DNA of 64,000 nt from Lewinellaceae bacterium (GCA_020636215.1 JACJYG010000011.1:1-64000), one strand, 5' to 3'; shown: positions 7,130 through 16,394, numbered from the stretch's first letter. Program-made: numbers and translations. Notes: a model not told the origin generated them from the sequence alone.

Positions 7130-7324
7130 CAGGGCAATCGCATTTAAAACAAACCGGCAGCAGGATTATGAACCCTGGACGCATTCTGTCCTACCAACCC
7201 AGGATATCGCTGCCTAATGGCAGTCGTCTGACGACTTTGAGTCGTCGGACGACTTAACCAGGGTTCCCCTTAGTATGCGCATGCAGGCATCTGATCCAAA
7301 AATAGTTAAATGCGATTGCCCTGC
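7130..7324. mobile_element. MITE-like element with 18-bp inverted ends and 10-bp target duplication
   Basis: 195 bp bounded by perfect 18-bp terminal inverted repeats, CAGGGCAATCGCATTTAA (7130-7147) and its complement (7307-7324), flanked on both sides by the direct repeat CCTCAGCACG (7120-7129 and 7325-7334). No coding capacity. Inside is a 15-bp-arm hairpin (7222-7236 with 7240-7254). A partial second copy lies at 47497-47598. The target duplication length would suit mobilisation by an IS4-superfamily transposase, which is inference. Confidence 0.88.
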
Positions 7325-7365
7325 CTCAGCACGCAAAGGATACCATGTAATACCGAAAAGGGATT

Positions 7366-7373
7366 AATTTTGC
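7366..7373 (+). promoter_or_regulatory. Bacteroidota-type -7 element upstream of the fatty acid hydroxylase gene
   Basis: TAATTTTG matches TAnnTTTG, 23 bp before the ATG at 7397. No clear TTTG -33 element was seen, so this is a candidate only. Confidence 0.4.
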
Positions 7374-7396
7374 AGGCTTAACATCAAAATTAAATC

Positions 7397-8290
7397 ATGG
7401 TCGTACAAGCGGCTGAGGAGATACTGTTAAAGCTCTCCACCCCTCTTTACACAGTACTCATCCTCACGGAAATGGCGCTTAGCCACTGGCATGGTAAAAA
7501 AGCGTACACCCTGAAAGATACGCTGTCAAATGTCTACTTAACTTCCCTCAATATGGGCGTAGACATCCTCATCCGTGCTTTTTACATCGGCGTACTTTTG
7601 TATTGTTACAATTGGCGGCTCATTCCCTCCTGGCCTTCGGCTTTTGGCTATTGGCTGGTGCTTTTCGTTCTGGAAGACCTGCTTTTTTACCTGCTCCATT
7701 ATGTGGACCACTACTGCCGGCTATTCTGGGCCATACATGTCACCCACCACAGCTCCGAGCATTTTAACCTGACGACGGGTTTCCGATCCTCGGTTTTCCA
7801 GCCGCTTTACCGCTTTGTCTATTTCATTCCCCTGGCGATGCTGGGGTTTCATCCGGCGGATATCGTTTTGATGTTCAGCGCCACCCAGATATACGGCATC
7901 CTGGTGCATACGAGTTATGACATCCGGTTGGGGATTTTGGAATGGGTGCTTGTTACCCCTTCTCACCACCGCGTGCACCATGCCTCCAACGTGGCCTACC
8001 TCGACAAGAACATGGGCATGTGCCTGATTATCTGGGACCGCATTTTTGGGACCTTCCAGGCGGAACGCACGGATATCTCCATTCGCTACGGCATTACTTC
8101 CCAACCCGAAGACATGGGGCCGGTGAATATGGTCCTACACGAATGGCGGGCCTTGTGGCGGGATGTGCGGCGGGCGCCCAATTTCAGGACTGCATTTTTG
8201 TACCTTGTCAAACCGCCCGGCTGGTCGCATGACGGGAGAACGAAGACGAGCAAACAGTTGAGGAACGATGAGGCAATGGGCAGGCCTTAA
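7397..8290 (+). CDS. Fatty acid hydroxylase / sterol desaturase superfamily membrane protein
   Basis: A 297-aa integral membrane di-iron oxygenase. The histidine clusters that bind iron are visible: LLHYVDHYCRLFW, HVTHHSSEHFN, and SHHRVHHASN (HxxHH-type), separated by hydrophobic helices. These enzymes hydroxylate or desaturate lipid or carotenoid chains using O2. The substrate is not predictable here; related bacterial proteins act on carotenoids, ornithine lipids or sterol-like lipids. A TAnnTTTG element lies just upstream and the MITE-like element before that, so the insertion sits right at the promoter region. Monocistronic. Confidence 0.9.
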   Translation: MVVQAAEEILLKLSTPLYTVLILTEMALSHWHGKKAYTLKDTLSNVYLTSLNMGVDILIRAFYIGVLLYCYNWRLIPSWPSAFGYWLVLFVLEDLLFYLLHYVDHYCRLFWAIHVTHHSSEHFNLTTGFRSSVFQPLYRFVYFIPLAMLGFHPADIVLMFSATQIYGILVHTSYDIRLGILEWVLVTPSHHRVHHASNVAYLDKNMGMCLIIWDRIFGTFQAERTDISIRYGITSQPEDMGPVNMVLHEWRALWRDVRRAPNFRTAFLYLVKPPGWSHDGRTKTSKQLRNDEAMGRP

Positions 8291-8395
8291 GGGGGGCAGG
8301 TTGAACGTTCCAGGTTGCAGGTTAAGGCTAATCGAAGCCTCTATGAGACTAAAGCACTGCCAAATTTGAGATTTGTTAGTTAGCAGTTGACAGCT

Positions 8396-9553
8396 TTAAT
8401 CAAAAGCCATTTGCAAACGGCGGCGCAGGCGCCAGCGCACTTCATCGACCGCATCAGTTAGCATATCCCAATCAGAGGGAAACATCCAGCAGGATCCACC
8501 GGTTGAAGGGCATTGGCCGGTGAGGGCCCGGTAGTCTCCCGAATAAGTCGTGAATTCATTCGACCAGGAATCTTCTCCATACAGCTGGGCTTGGAAGGAT
8601 TGCTGGCCGGAAGCCCTGTCGATGAGCTGCAATTGCAGGCGTGCTCCGGCATCTTTATACTGAGCGGTTGTAGTTACCGTAGCGCTCACCTGTAAGTATT
8701 GAATTTCTTTCACTTCAACATAGGCGGAGTCCTGGGGGCTCCACTCCTTCCGGATGGTGTAGCCATTCTCCACTTCTGCCGTAGCACAGCAAGTACTAAC
8801 ATCCTGGCCGTCCGGGCTGACGTACAGCAGGTCAAAGTAGATCTCGAGGTCTAAATGGATTTCCTGGCCCTCGGGAGGGCTAAGGTGGATAGCCTGCCAG
8901 CCAGATTGAACGGGAAAGTTCAGCCCGCTCAGCAGCCGGCTCATCATTTCATCTTCCTGGAAATAGCTCTTCGGGCCTTTAGCCGGCCTCAACAAGATAT
9001 GAGTCGTACCCAAACGTCGCATTTCCTGCTGCAAGGCCAGGCTTTGGCGGAATCCAGGAAAGTAGTGGTAACAGCTATCCAGAAAACCATAAGCCTGGCG
9101 AGCGGCGGGCCGGTTACCCGATCGGGCGGCAGGCACGTACTCCTGCGCCAGAGCGTAGTAATAAATGGCCGATTTTTCTCGGGCTTCCTCTGCCAGGAAT
9201 CGGATTGGAATGGTGTCCGCTTGCAGGCCGTATCCACGATTTTTCAGCTTCTCCTGAACCGCTGCCATCCGGTTCTGACGTTGTCCGATTTGTTGTGTTA
9301 GCTCGAATATCCTTGGCCATAATTCGGGCGTACTGGAGGCTACCCAATCATTAAGCAGACGGCGGTCACGAGCCGCAACCGCCTGAGCGGATTGCCTGAA
9401 ATTCTCAAACGCCTTGTCGTTAGGCTTGCCCCGTTCCAGTCGCCTCAGGCTGATTTCCAAAGCTTTATCAGGTTTGCCTTTTTCGAGTAATTTTTGAGGA
9501 TTGGCGCAGGAATAAACTAGAATAGTAGTTAGAAGGAAGTAGAGCGTTTTCAT
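8396..9553 (-). CDS. Lipoprotein of unknown function
   Basis: A 385-aa protein with a type II signal peptide (MKTLYFLLTTILVYSCAN, lipobox cysteine at ~16), hence lipid-anchored. Residues 20-190 are helical and resemble TPR-like repeats (NPQKLLEKGKPDKALEISLRRLERGKPND). The rest is beta-rich with no recognised domain. I do not recognise a family with a known function. It is the last of four minus-strand genes (decarboxylase, winged-helix regulator, MORN-like protein, this one), with a 139-bp gap before it that makes co-transcription uncertain. Confidence 0.8.
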   Translation of the reverse strand: MKTLYFLLTTILVYSCANPQKLLEKGKPDKALEISLRRLERGKPNDKAFENFRQSAQAVAARDRRLLNDWVASSTPELWPRIFELTQQIGQRQNRMAAVQEKLKNRGYGLQADTIPIRFLAEEAREKSAIYYYALAQEYVPAARSGNRPAARQAYGFLDSCYHYFPGFRQSLALQQEMRRLGTTHILLRPAKGPKSYFQEDEMMSRLLSGLNFPVQSGWQAIHLSPPEGQEIHLDLEIYFDLLYVSPDGQDVSTCCATAEVENGYTIRKEWSPQDSAYVEVKEIQYLQVSATVTTTAQYKDAGARLQLQLIDRASGQQSFQAQLYGEDSWSNEFTTYSGDYRALTGQCPSTGGSCWMFPSDWDMLTDAVDEVRWRLRRRLQMAFD

Positions 9554-9692
9554 AGCTGATCAGATATTTCTATTTCCAAGATAACACCTCAACAGCTATT
9601 GCTCTATTAAGAAAAACTTAAAGCTATTTATGCCCAATGTTAAAAGAAGTGAAAGCCCCGGCATGACTGTTAACACTTACGGGGCTTCCTTT

Positions 9693-10196
9693 TTAACAGC
9701 CGGGCCTTAGTGTTTTAGGCGGGTCCAGGACACCAGCAGGCGCGGTGAATTCAAAGCGCATGATCTCAAAACCGTTTACCTGCTCTGATTTTGTCCGAAG
9801 GCTGCCGTCCGAATACCAGCTATACTGGATGCCGTGATGTAAGCCATCGATATAGATCTCTTCGAAATATTTCTGGCCGTTGTCGTAATAGCCGATCACC
9901 GTGCCATTCAACACACCCTTTCGATACTGATAATCTCTTTCTTTGACGCCACTGTCCTTCCAACCCAACTGCCGGGTAATGAGGCCGTCTTCTATATGGT
10001 ATTCGAGGGTGAGGCCTTCCTCAGGGTAATGATCCCGGGCCATTCCCGTAAAGCGCTTGTCTTCAAATTTGTAAATGGTAGGCTTTCCTTTTATGATTTC
10101 CGACTTCAAATCTTTGATTGAAAGGATAGCAGATTGGCTGTTCAGCAAAATTGGAAACGCCAGCATAAATAGAAAAAAGCAATACTTTGTACTCAT
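9693..10196 (-). CDS. Secreted MORN-repeat / YwqK-like protein
   Basis: A 167-aa protein with an N-terminal signal peptide (MSTKYCFFLFMLAFPILLNSQS). It has MORN-like repeats: GVLNGTVIGYYDNGQKYFEE and GLHHGIQYSWYSDGSLRTKSE fit the YYxNGxxxxE pattern of the YwqK antitoxin-like family that is common in Bacteroidota. Despite the family name, no toxin partner is nearby and the protein is exported, so a toxin-antitoxin role is not suggested. It begins 15 bp after the winged-helix regulator and is probably in its operon. Confidence 0.8.
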   Translation of the reverse strand: MSTKYCFFLFMLAFPILLNSQSAILSIKDLKSEIIKGKPTIYKFEDKRFTGMARDHYPEEGLTLEYHIEDGLITRQLGWKDSGVKERDYQYRKGVLNGTVIGYYDNGQKYFEEIYIDGLHHGIQYSWYSDGSLRTKSEQVNGFEIMRFEFTAPAGVLDPPKTLRPGC

Positions 10197-10211
10197 GATT
10201 TTCGATTTTAT

Positions 10212-11102
10212 TCAGGAAATAACCTCCATAGCCACTTCCAGCTTGTACCCTACCCCATGGATACTGACCAGGTTCATCGCAGGTTCCGGTTTCAATACTT
10301 TCCGAAGGCGCGACACGAACACATCCACACTCCGCCCAACGATGACGCCTTCATCTCCCCATACTTGCTCCAGAATTTCTTCCCGCCGGAGAACCCGGTT
10401 GGGGTTCTGCCAAAAAAGCGACAACAGCTTAGCCTCCTGGAAGGTCAACCGCTGCTCCCCTTCGGGGCTCCAGGCTAGCTGATTGTCAAAATCGACCGTC
10501 AAGCGGCCCAAGGTTTTTTGAGTGGACAAGGAGTGTTCATTATGCACTAAGCTTTTGGCCTTTACAGGGCCCCGGAGCAGGAAACCCAACCCTGTACCCA
10601 CGAAAACAAATAACAGGGCCAGCCAGGGCCACTGTCCGCTAGCTTGTATAGGCGACGGCTGTGGAAAGCGAATCGACAACCTGTAACAATCGGAGTTTTG
10701 CGCTCTTCCGTTACAAGCCTGTTCAATTTCCGAACCGCTTTGGGAAACATATCCCAGAAGAATATCATCTGAATGACAGTCGTATAGGGCCAGGCTATAA
10801 TCCCTTGGCAAGCCGTACTGTTTCAAAACCCGGTCAACCAGGCCTTTCAGGCTATCGTATTGAACGGCCGATTCCAGGGGTAGGAAATAAAGGCCAGGTT
10901 CAACTTTTTGAACCGGGGGCACAGCAGAAGTGCTATCTCCTGCCATCAGCAACAACTGATGGCCGATAGCCCTGAGCGCGAGGTTGGCGCGCTGCTCTTC
11001 CCCGGCTTGAAGGGGCATGCCCGAGGCGGAACTCCATCCAAAGGACAAAGCAAGCATCAAGCCCAGGCTTATCGCGAACCGAACGAATACTGAATGATTC
11101 AT
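10212..11102 (-). CDS. Membrane-anchored winged-helix transcriptional regulator
   Basis: 296 aa. Residues 4-26 form a signal/anchor helix, 30-155 a presumed periplasmic region with cysteine-containing segments (LYDCHSDD, EQACNGRAQNSDCY), 158-177 a second membrane helix (WPWLALLFVFVGTGLGFLL), and ~200-293 an OmpR/PhoB-type winged helix (LTFQEAKLLSLFWQNPNRVLRREEI, SVDVFVSRLRKVL). It is thus a one-component sensor that binds DNA from the membrane, like CadC/ToxR but with the DNA-binding domain at the C-terminus. The ATG at 11102 gives a proper signal helix; an upstream ATG at 11138 would add 12 residues. It lies between an amino-acid decarboxylase and a secreted protein gene, so it may regulate them. 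Confidence 0.88.
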   Translation of the reverse strand: MNHSVFVRFAISLGLMLALSFGWSSASGMPLQAGEEQRANLALRAIGHQLLLMAGDSTSAVPPVQKVEPGLYFLPLESAVQYDSLKGLVDRVLKQYGLPRDYSLALYDCHSDDILLGYVSQSGSEIEQACNGRAQNSDCYRLSIRFPQPSPIQASGQWPWLALLFVFVGTGLGFLLRGPVKAKSLVHNEHSLSTQKTLGRLTVDFDNQLAWSPEGEQRLTFQEAKLLSLFWQNPNRVLRREEILEQVWGDEGVIVGRSVDVFVSRLRKVLKPEPAMNLVSIHGVGYKLEVAMEVIS

Positions 11103-11154
11103 AAAGGCAAAACTATCGGCTTTTCCGGTGGTATGCATGGCGTTTACATTTCAT

Positions 11155-12597
11155 TTACAATCTTTTACCAATCTTCCTGATTGCTCCCAACATTTCCACT
11201 ATATCTCCAGGAGAAGTAAAGGGGTTGCTCAATGTCACCCGCAAAAAAGTATCCCCCTTCAGGTTCGTCTTGACGATATAGAATCGTCCATCTTCTACCA
11301 TGGCCTCCCGAATGGCCTCATTAAATGCATTCAGTTCTTCCCCCGGCAGGCCTTCCGGGCGGTACCGGAAGCAGACGATATTGCATTGCGGCTCCACCGC
11401 TAATTCGAAGCCTTCTGTTTCACTTACCAGGGCAGCGAACTGCTGGCCCAGGGCCATCACTTTCCCCAGGTATTGTTCCCACAATTCTGGCCCATAGGTG
11501 CGCAACAGGGCGTAGGCTTTCAGCCCCATCATCAGTTTCGTGCATTCGAAGGTGCGTTTGGCCAGGTTGTGCCATTCCTCGTCTGTTTCCCTGTTCCAAA
11601 GGTACTGGGCGTGCTGGCTGAAGGTTCGGAAAGCATGGCTGCCGTCCCGGTAAACCAGGGCTGTTGCCACCGCCGGGGTAAGCAGCATCTTGTGGAAGTC
11701 CATGGCCACAGAGTCTGCCTGATCCAGGCCCTTCAGCAGGTAGCGGTGAGCAGGCGAAAAAGCCAGCGCGCCTCCGTGGGCGCCATCGACATGGAACCAC
11801 AGCTTGTGCGCCCGGCAGAAATCCCCTATGGCTTCCAGATTGTCAAAAGAACCGGTGGAAGTAGCGCAGGCGCTACCCACCACAGCAATTACCGCTCTGC
11901 CTTCCTGCCGGGCTCTTTCATAGTACTCCGGAAGCAATTCCGTTCGCATGCGATACCGCTCATCAGCGGGTACTTTAATGATCCCGCCTTCTCCCCAGCC
12001 CATGATGCGTACAGCGCGGTCGACGCAGTAATGGGCCTCTTCCGACACCAGCAAGGCCAGTTTTTCCTGCTGCCCTTCCTGCCAGACCGGCGACGGCGCC
12101 TTTACACTACGGGCAGCCAGCAGTGCGGTCAGGTTAGCCAGGCTGCCACCCGAGGTCATCACCCCATCGGCCGTCGGGCTGAAACCCATTTTTTCCGCCA
12201 CAATCTTAATCACTTTACGCTCGATGGCGGTGCCGGCCACGCCCATTTCAAATACCCCCATGCCATTGTTCAGGAAGCCATCTACCAGGCTGGCGAGAGC
12301 CGCCAAAGGCGCCGCCGGACTGATCTGATGCCCCATATAGCGGGGATGCTGAACACGAATAGAGTGCTCCAACACTTTGGTAAAAAGGGTAAGCGGGGAA
12401 GTACCCTGCTCCTGAAGGTAGTCTTCCTCCCAGAGCCGGTACTGGGCTTCCGGTTTTGTCCAGGGTATGGTTTGCTCCATCGCGCCAGAGGTAGCAGCCT
12501 GGAGAAAATCCGCCAGCAGGTCAATAAGTTCGTGGCCGGTTTGGCGGAAATTTCCGGCATCGAAGGCTTGTTGGATCAAGTCGCCTTTAGATTGCAT
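11155..12597 (-). CDS. PLP-dependent group II amino-acid decarboxylase
   Basis: A 480-aa aspartate-aminotransferase-fold decarboxylase of the glutamate / 2,4-diaminobutyrate / aromatic amino-acid decarboxylase group. Visible features: substrate-side IPWTKPEAQYRL and RYMGHQISPAAPLAALAS; PLP-contact VTSGGSLANLTALLAAR; WFHVDGAHGGALAF (Asp to the pyridine N); and SVAMDFHKMLLTPAVAT with the Schiff-base lysine after H. Length fits the family. Substrate specificity cannot be decided by eye. I chose the ATG at 12597 (MQSKGDLIQQAFDAGNFRQTG). It diverges from the amidase gene with an 87-bp shared upstream region, and the membrane winged-helix regulator follows it. Confidence 0.92.
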   Translation of the reverse strand: MQSKGDLIQQAFDAGNFRQTGHELIDLLADFLQAATSGAMEQTIPWTKPEAQYRLWEEDYLQEQGTSPLTLFTKVLEHSIRVQHPRYMGHQISPAAPLAALASLVDGFLNNGMGVFEMGVAGTAIERKVIKIVAEKMGFSPTADGVMTSGGSLANLTALLAARSVKAPSPVWQEGQQEKLALLVSEEAHYCVDRAVRIMGWGEGGIIKVPADERYRMRTELLPEYYERARQEGRAVIAVVGSACATSTGSFDNLEAIGDFCRAHKLWFHVDGAHGGALAFSPAHRYLLKGLDQADSVAMDFHKMLLTPAVATALVYRDGSHAFRTFSQHAQYLWNRETDEEWHNLAKRTFECTKLMMGLKAYALLRTYGPELWEQYLGKVMALGQQFAALVSETEGFELAVEPQCNIVCFRYRPEGLPGEELNAFNEAIREAMVEDGRFYIVKTNLKGDTFLRVTLSNPFTSPGDIVEMLGAIRKIGKRL

Positions 12598-12684
12598 TGG
12601 TTCGAAAGCTGGTTGGTTCAATGAAAATGTGGGCCGGATTTGATATCTTTCCGGACACACAAATCTAACGAATCCTGCTTAACC

Positions 12685-14166
12685 ATGACGTTCGAAGAAT
12701 ACCGCCAATATGACGCCCTCGGCCTGGCCGGGCTAGTTAAAAAAAAGGAAATAACCGCCAGCGAACTGGTTGAGATCGCCATTACCCGCGCTGAAAGCGT
12801 CAACCCTACGATCAACGCCATAATACATCCGTTGTACGACATGGCCAAGGAGATGGCCAGAAACGCCGATCCGAACAGCCTTTTCGGCGGACAGCCATTC
12901 CTGGTCAAAGACCTGGGGCTGGAAATTGCCGGTACGCCCCGAAGAACGGGTTGCCGGGGATACCAGAATTATATTTCCCAATCGGACAGCATTGTCGTGG
13001 AGCGCTTCCGAAAGGCTGGATTTTCTTTTCTGGGTAAAACGAATACCCCGGAATTTGGCCTGACGCCCTACACCGAACCCGTCCTGTTTGGGCCTACGCG
13101 CAACCCCTGGAATATCGAACGCTCAGCCGGAGGGTCGAGCGGAGGGTCGGGGGCTGCGGTAGCGGCCGGCATCACGCCGCTGGCATCAGCCAGTGACGGC
13201 GGCGGCTCCATTCGCATTCCGGCTTCCTGCAACGGCCTGTTCGGGATCAAACCCAGCCGGGGGCGTATTTCCCTGGGCCAGAAAAGTGGGGAAAGCTGGA
13301 CCGGCGCCGTCATGGAGCATTGTGTTAGCCGTTCCGTGCGCGATAGCGCCGCCCTGCTAGACGCGATCCAGGGACCGGCGCCAGGTGACCCTTTTGTTAT
13401 TCCGGCTCCGGAAAAACCCTATCTCGAAACTTTAAAGGAAGCCCCGGGAAAACTCCGTATTGCCTTCAGCATCACCCATACCCTGGGCCACACCATTGAT
13501 TCAGAATGTGTTCTGGCCGTCGAAAAAACCGCAAAATTACTCGAATCACTGGGCCATGAAGTAGAAATGGCGCCCCTTCCCTACCAAAAGGAAGACCTCA
13601 CCAAATCCTTCATCATGATGATATTCGGGGAAGCCGCCGCTGATGTGGCCGAACTCGGCGAATTCCTGGGCCGGCCGGCAAGCTTTTCCGATGTCGAGGA
13701 AGGCACCATGGGCATTGCCTTGCTGGGAAGGGCTTTTTCCGCCAAAGATTTTGCCTATCACCGCCGCCAGTGGAATACAATGGCCCGCCGGGTAGGCGCC
13801 TTTTATCAGCAATACGACCTGATCCTGACTTCTACCGTTTCCATGCCGCCTTTTCCCATTGGCATGTTACAACCTACCCCTGCCGAAAAGCGGCTGGTGC
13901 GGATCGCCAAAGCGCTGGGCCTCCGGCAATCGCTCAAATCCAAGATCGATGAACTGGCGGAGAAGATCTTCTCCTACATCCCCTACACGGCTTTTGCCAA
14001 CATGACCGGCCAACCCTCGATGTCGGTGCCTATGCACTGGACTCAGGATGGACTGCCTGTTGGCGTCATGTTTACCGCCGATACCGGCCGGGAAGACATT
14101 CTGTTCCGCCTTGCCGCTCAGTTGGAGCAAGCGCAGCCCTGGATGGGGAAAATAGCGGAGGTGTGA
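12685..14166 (+). CDS. Amidase (amidase-signature family)
   Basis: 493 aa. The Ser-cisSer-Lys triad of the amidase-signature fold is visible: K75 in PFLVKDLGL, S151 in the glycine/serine-rich motif AGGSSGGSGAAVAAG, and nucleophile S175 in ASDGGGSIRIPA (spacing 24 residues, as expected). It hydrolyses a linear amide; the substrate is not predictable. It resembles the 6-aminohexanoate-cyclic-dimer hydrolase-like branch more than GatA, and no gatC/gatB neighbours exist, so it is not the tRNA amidotransferase subunit. The ATG at 12685 is preferred over an in-frame upstream start at 12640. Divergent from the decarboxylase. Confidence 0.93.
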   Translation: MTFEEYRQYDALGLAGLVKKKEITASELVEIAITRAESVNPTINAIIHPLYDMAKEMARNADPNSLFGGQPFLVKDLGLEIAGTPRRTGCRGYQNYISQSDSIVVERFRKAGFSFLGKTNTPEFGLTPYTEPVLFGPTRNPWNIERSAGGSSGGSGAAVAAGITPLASASDGGGSIRIPASCNGLFGIKPSRGRISLGQKSGESWTGAVMEHCVSRSVRDSAALLDAIQGPAPGDPFVIPAPEKPYLETLKEAPGKLRIAFSITHTLGHTIDSECVLAVEKTAKLLESLGHEVEMAPLPYQKEDLTKSFIMMIFGEAAADVAELGEFLGRPASFSDVEEGTMGIALLGRAFSAKDFAYHRRQWNTMARRVGAFYQQYDLILTSTVSMPPFPIGMLQPTPAEKRLVRIAKALGLRQSLKSKIDELAEKIFSYIPYTAFANMTGQPSMSVPMHWTQDGLPVGVMFTADTGREDILFRLAAQLEQAQPWMGKIAEV

Positions 14167-14312
14167 CCTGGGAAATAAATGGCTGAATTGTAGAATGGCT
14201 TGTTGTTAGCTGAACTTTAGCATTCTAGGCAGCCCTGGTAACTAGAGAAACCAAGAGGATAAAGTCCAGCTTATATAATTGGCTAAGGAAAGGCATACTA
14301 ACAGCCATGCTT

Positions 14313-15266
14313 TCATTCAGTTCTGTGATTCCACCGCCTTCCGATCTCCCGCCAGGTGATCAGTTGGATGTTTTCTTCTTGGAGTAGCTGTTGACAAGAA
14401 TCGCTTGTAAAAAAGTCGAAATCTGCCTGGCGCCAGGCGGCGCCCCAATCGGGGTGATCGACAGTAACGCCCTGCATTTCTAGATCTTCGTAGGCTAGGT
14501 GGATGGCCAGCATGGTGACGCCAGGCTCCAGGGATCGAAATACTCGCTCGTAATAGGCCGCCATTCCCGATCTATAATCTTCCGGAGAGGCCGTGAGCAG
14601 TTGGTCAATAACGATATCTTTATCAGTTACTTTTGTTGCAGAAGGCTCCGGCAGGAGCGCCAAAAGATCACGGCTTACTACAGTGGGTATGCCGTACGAT
14701 CTTCCTAGCCGCAGGTAGGTTTCAAATATTTCCGGACTGGAAAAAAAGAGGCAGCCCATATGCGAATCGAGGTGTGTAGGTTCGATGCCCATGGCTTTGG
14801 CCCGTTCAATCTGAGCCCGTAATTCCTGTTCCACCTCCTCAACAGTGGCGTGAGCAGCCATATCGGCACAGTTATCATAGAAATAACCATTGGGCCCCAG
14901 TAACCCCTTTACTTCCCCAATTGAGGCCACCGGCCCCCATTTGTAGTGTTTCCACTCACTGGTGAGCGTCAGGTGCACCCCCAGGTCGTGACGCGGGTGG
15001 GCGGCAACATAAGCCGCTACCTCCTCCAACCAGGGACAGGGCGCCATGATACTGGCGGAATTCACCGGGCCATTTTCCAAAGCCTTAAAGCTGGCTTGAT
15101 TTTGAGAATGCGCCACTGCCAGGTCATCCGCATGAATGATCAGAAGTTTGGTATCAACAGGATAACCAAGGCGCTCGACGAGACTGGATTGAGCTTCTGC
15201 TGTATTGAACATCCAAACGATTTGTAATGGACAAAGAAACAAAAATAGAAACCTGAATTTTGTCAT
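14313..15266 (-). CDS. Secreted ChbG/HpnK (YdjC-like) family deacetylase
   Basis: 317 aa from ATG 15266, with a signal peptide ending near AEAQ. The YdjC/ChbG signature is clear: LLIIHADDLAVAHSQN (HxDD metal ligands), HDLGVHLTLTSEWKHYKW, and PTHLDSHMGCLF. Members remove N-acetyl groups from oligosaccharides with a divalent metal. Export suggests an extracytoplasmic carbohydrate substrate. Length is normal. Monocistronic, converging on the amidase gene. Confidence 0.9.
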   Translation of the reverse strand: MTKFRFLFLFLCPLQIVWMFNTAEAQSSLVERLGYPVDTKLLIIHADDLAVAHSQNQASFKALENGPVNSASIMAPCPWLEEVAAYVAAHPRHDLGVHLTLTSEWKHYKWGPVASIGEVKGLLGPNGYFYDNCADMAAHATVEEVEQELRAQIERAKAMGIEPTHLDSHMGCLFFSSPEIFETYLRLGRSYGIPTVVSRDLLALLPEPSATKVTDKDIVIDQLLTASPEDYRSGMAAYYERVFRSLEPGVTMLAIHLAYEDLEMQGVTVDHPDWGAAWRQADFDFFTSDSCQQLLQEENIQLITWREIGRRWNHRTE

Positions 15267-15338
15267 ATCCGACAAATCTTAATTATAGGAAAGCCAATTA
15301 AAAATTCATCCCTGCTTCAACAATTCCCGCGCCTCTTC

Positions 15339-16394
15339 CTATTTTGGCCTGGCTACCACGCCCACCCCATTTTCGCCCAGCGAGCCGAGGTACAATTTTC
15401 CATCAAATTCCTGGACACTGGCGATCTGAGCGTATTTGCCGGCCGGATCCTGAAGGTTGTATACCACCTCGCCATTTTCATTGATGCCTAACACGAAGCC
15501 GTAGCGTTCCGGGGCCGGTTGCATAAAGGACGGAAGGCGAGTAATTATTTTACGGAAAAAAGGCCGAGGCATAACCCATTCCAACAAAGGGGTGCGGATA
15601 CTGGTAAAAGCGATCCAGAAGATCCCGTCACTGCCAGTAGAAATACCATCGGGAAAACCGGGCAGGTTATCGATCAGGATATCGTTCTGCCCTTTCCGGG
15701 GGCCGCTGAGCCAATAGCGCCGTACCCGGTAGGCGCCCGTTTCGTTGACCAGCACATACTGCCCCTGAGGGTCGACGGCGATACCGTTGGCGAAGTAGAG
15801 GCTGTCCAGTAACAGCCGAGTAGTTCCATCGCCTGGGTTATAGGCCAGCAGCCGGCCGTTGGGGCGATGCTCCAGCAGGTCGAGCTTGTAGTCCTCCACT
15901 CCAAATTTCCAGGAGGCATCTGAGAAGTAGACCGTTCCATCCGGCCCAATTTCCAGGTCATCGGTGAAGCGGAATGGACGGCCGCCCTGCTCTGTAGCCA
16001 GTACCTTTACCTTTCCCAAGCTGTCGACCAACAGCAGCCCTTTGTGAGCGTCTGCGACCAAAAGGTTTCCGAAATGGTCAAAATGCAGGCCCAGGGGCCT
16101 GCCGTTAGTAATGGCAAATACTTCCCGCTGATCTCCGTCAAAGCGGATGGCCTTTCCGTCGGAGGCGCCACCATAGATGCGCCCCAGGCTATCTACTGCA
16201 ATATCCTCGCATTGCGCGCATTGGCCGCGGTAGCGGTAGTCTACTGCACCAAGATAGTTATTGGGGGCATACCTTCCTGCCAGGCCGGGATTGGGGGCCG
16301 GAGCCCAGGCTACCGGATCGATGGGCGTTGGATAAAAAAGGAGATAGGCAAAAAAGAGAAACCCTACGGCCGCAAGAAGATGATATTTTTTCAT
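15339..16394 (-). CDS. SMP-30 / strictosidine-synthase-like six-bladed beta-propeller protein
   Basis: 351 aa with an N-terminal membrane anchor (MKKYHLLAAVGFLFFAYLLFYP). The propeller repeats are of the SMP-30/gluconolactonase/strictosidine-synthase type: LGLHFDHFGNLLVADAHKGLL, FTDDLEIGPDGTVYFSDAS, YFANGIAVDPQGQYVLVNET, GFPDGISTGSDGIFWIAF. The last two motifs match the animal adipocyte-plasma-membrane-associated-protein branch. Likely a periplasm-facing lactonase or esterase; true alkaloid synthesis is not implied. It is followed upstream on the same strand by dodecin (10-bp gap), so the two may be co-transcribed. Confidence 0.88.
   Translation of the reverse strand: MKKYHLLAAVGFLFFAYLLFYPTPIDPVAWAPAPNPGLAGRYAPNNYLGAVDYRYRGQCAQCEDIAVDSLGRIYGGASDGKAIRFDGDQREVFAITNGRPLGLHFDHFGNLLVADAHKGLLLVDSLGKVKVLATEQGGRPFRFTDDLEIGPDGTVYFSDASWKFGVEDYKLDLLEHRPNGRLLAYNPGDGTTRLLLDSLYFANGIAVDPQGQYVLVNETGAYRVRRYWLSGPRKGQNDILIDNLPGFPDGISTGSDGIFWIAFTSIRTPLLEWVMPRPFFRKIITRLPSFMQPAPERYGFVLGINENGEVVYNLQDPAGKYAQIASVQEFDGKLYLGSLGENGVGVVARPK

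Noticed and set aside
9693..10196. Toxin-antitoxin module (YwqK antitoxin name)
   Set aside because: The protein has a signal peptide and there is no toxin gene beside it.
11473..12624. 383-aa plus-strand ORF opposite the decarboxylase
   Set aside because: Long only because of high GC on the opposite strand; the decarboxylase frame has all PLP motifs.
12685..14166. GatA subunit of tRNA amidotransferase
   Set aside because: No gatC or gatB nearby, and motif details fit a stand-alone amidase better.
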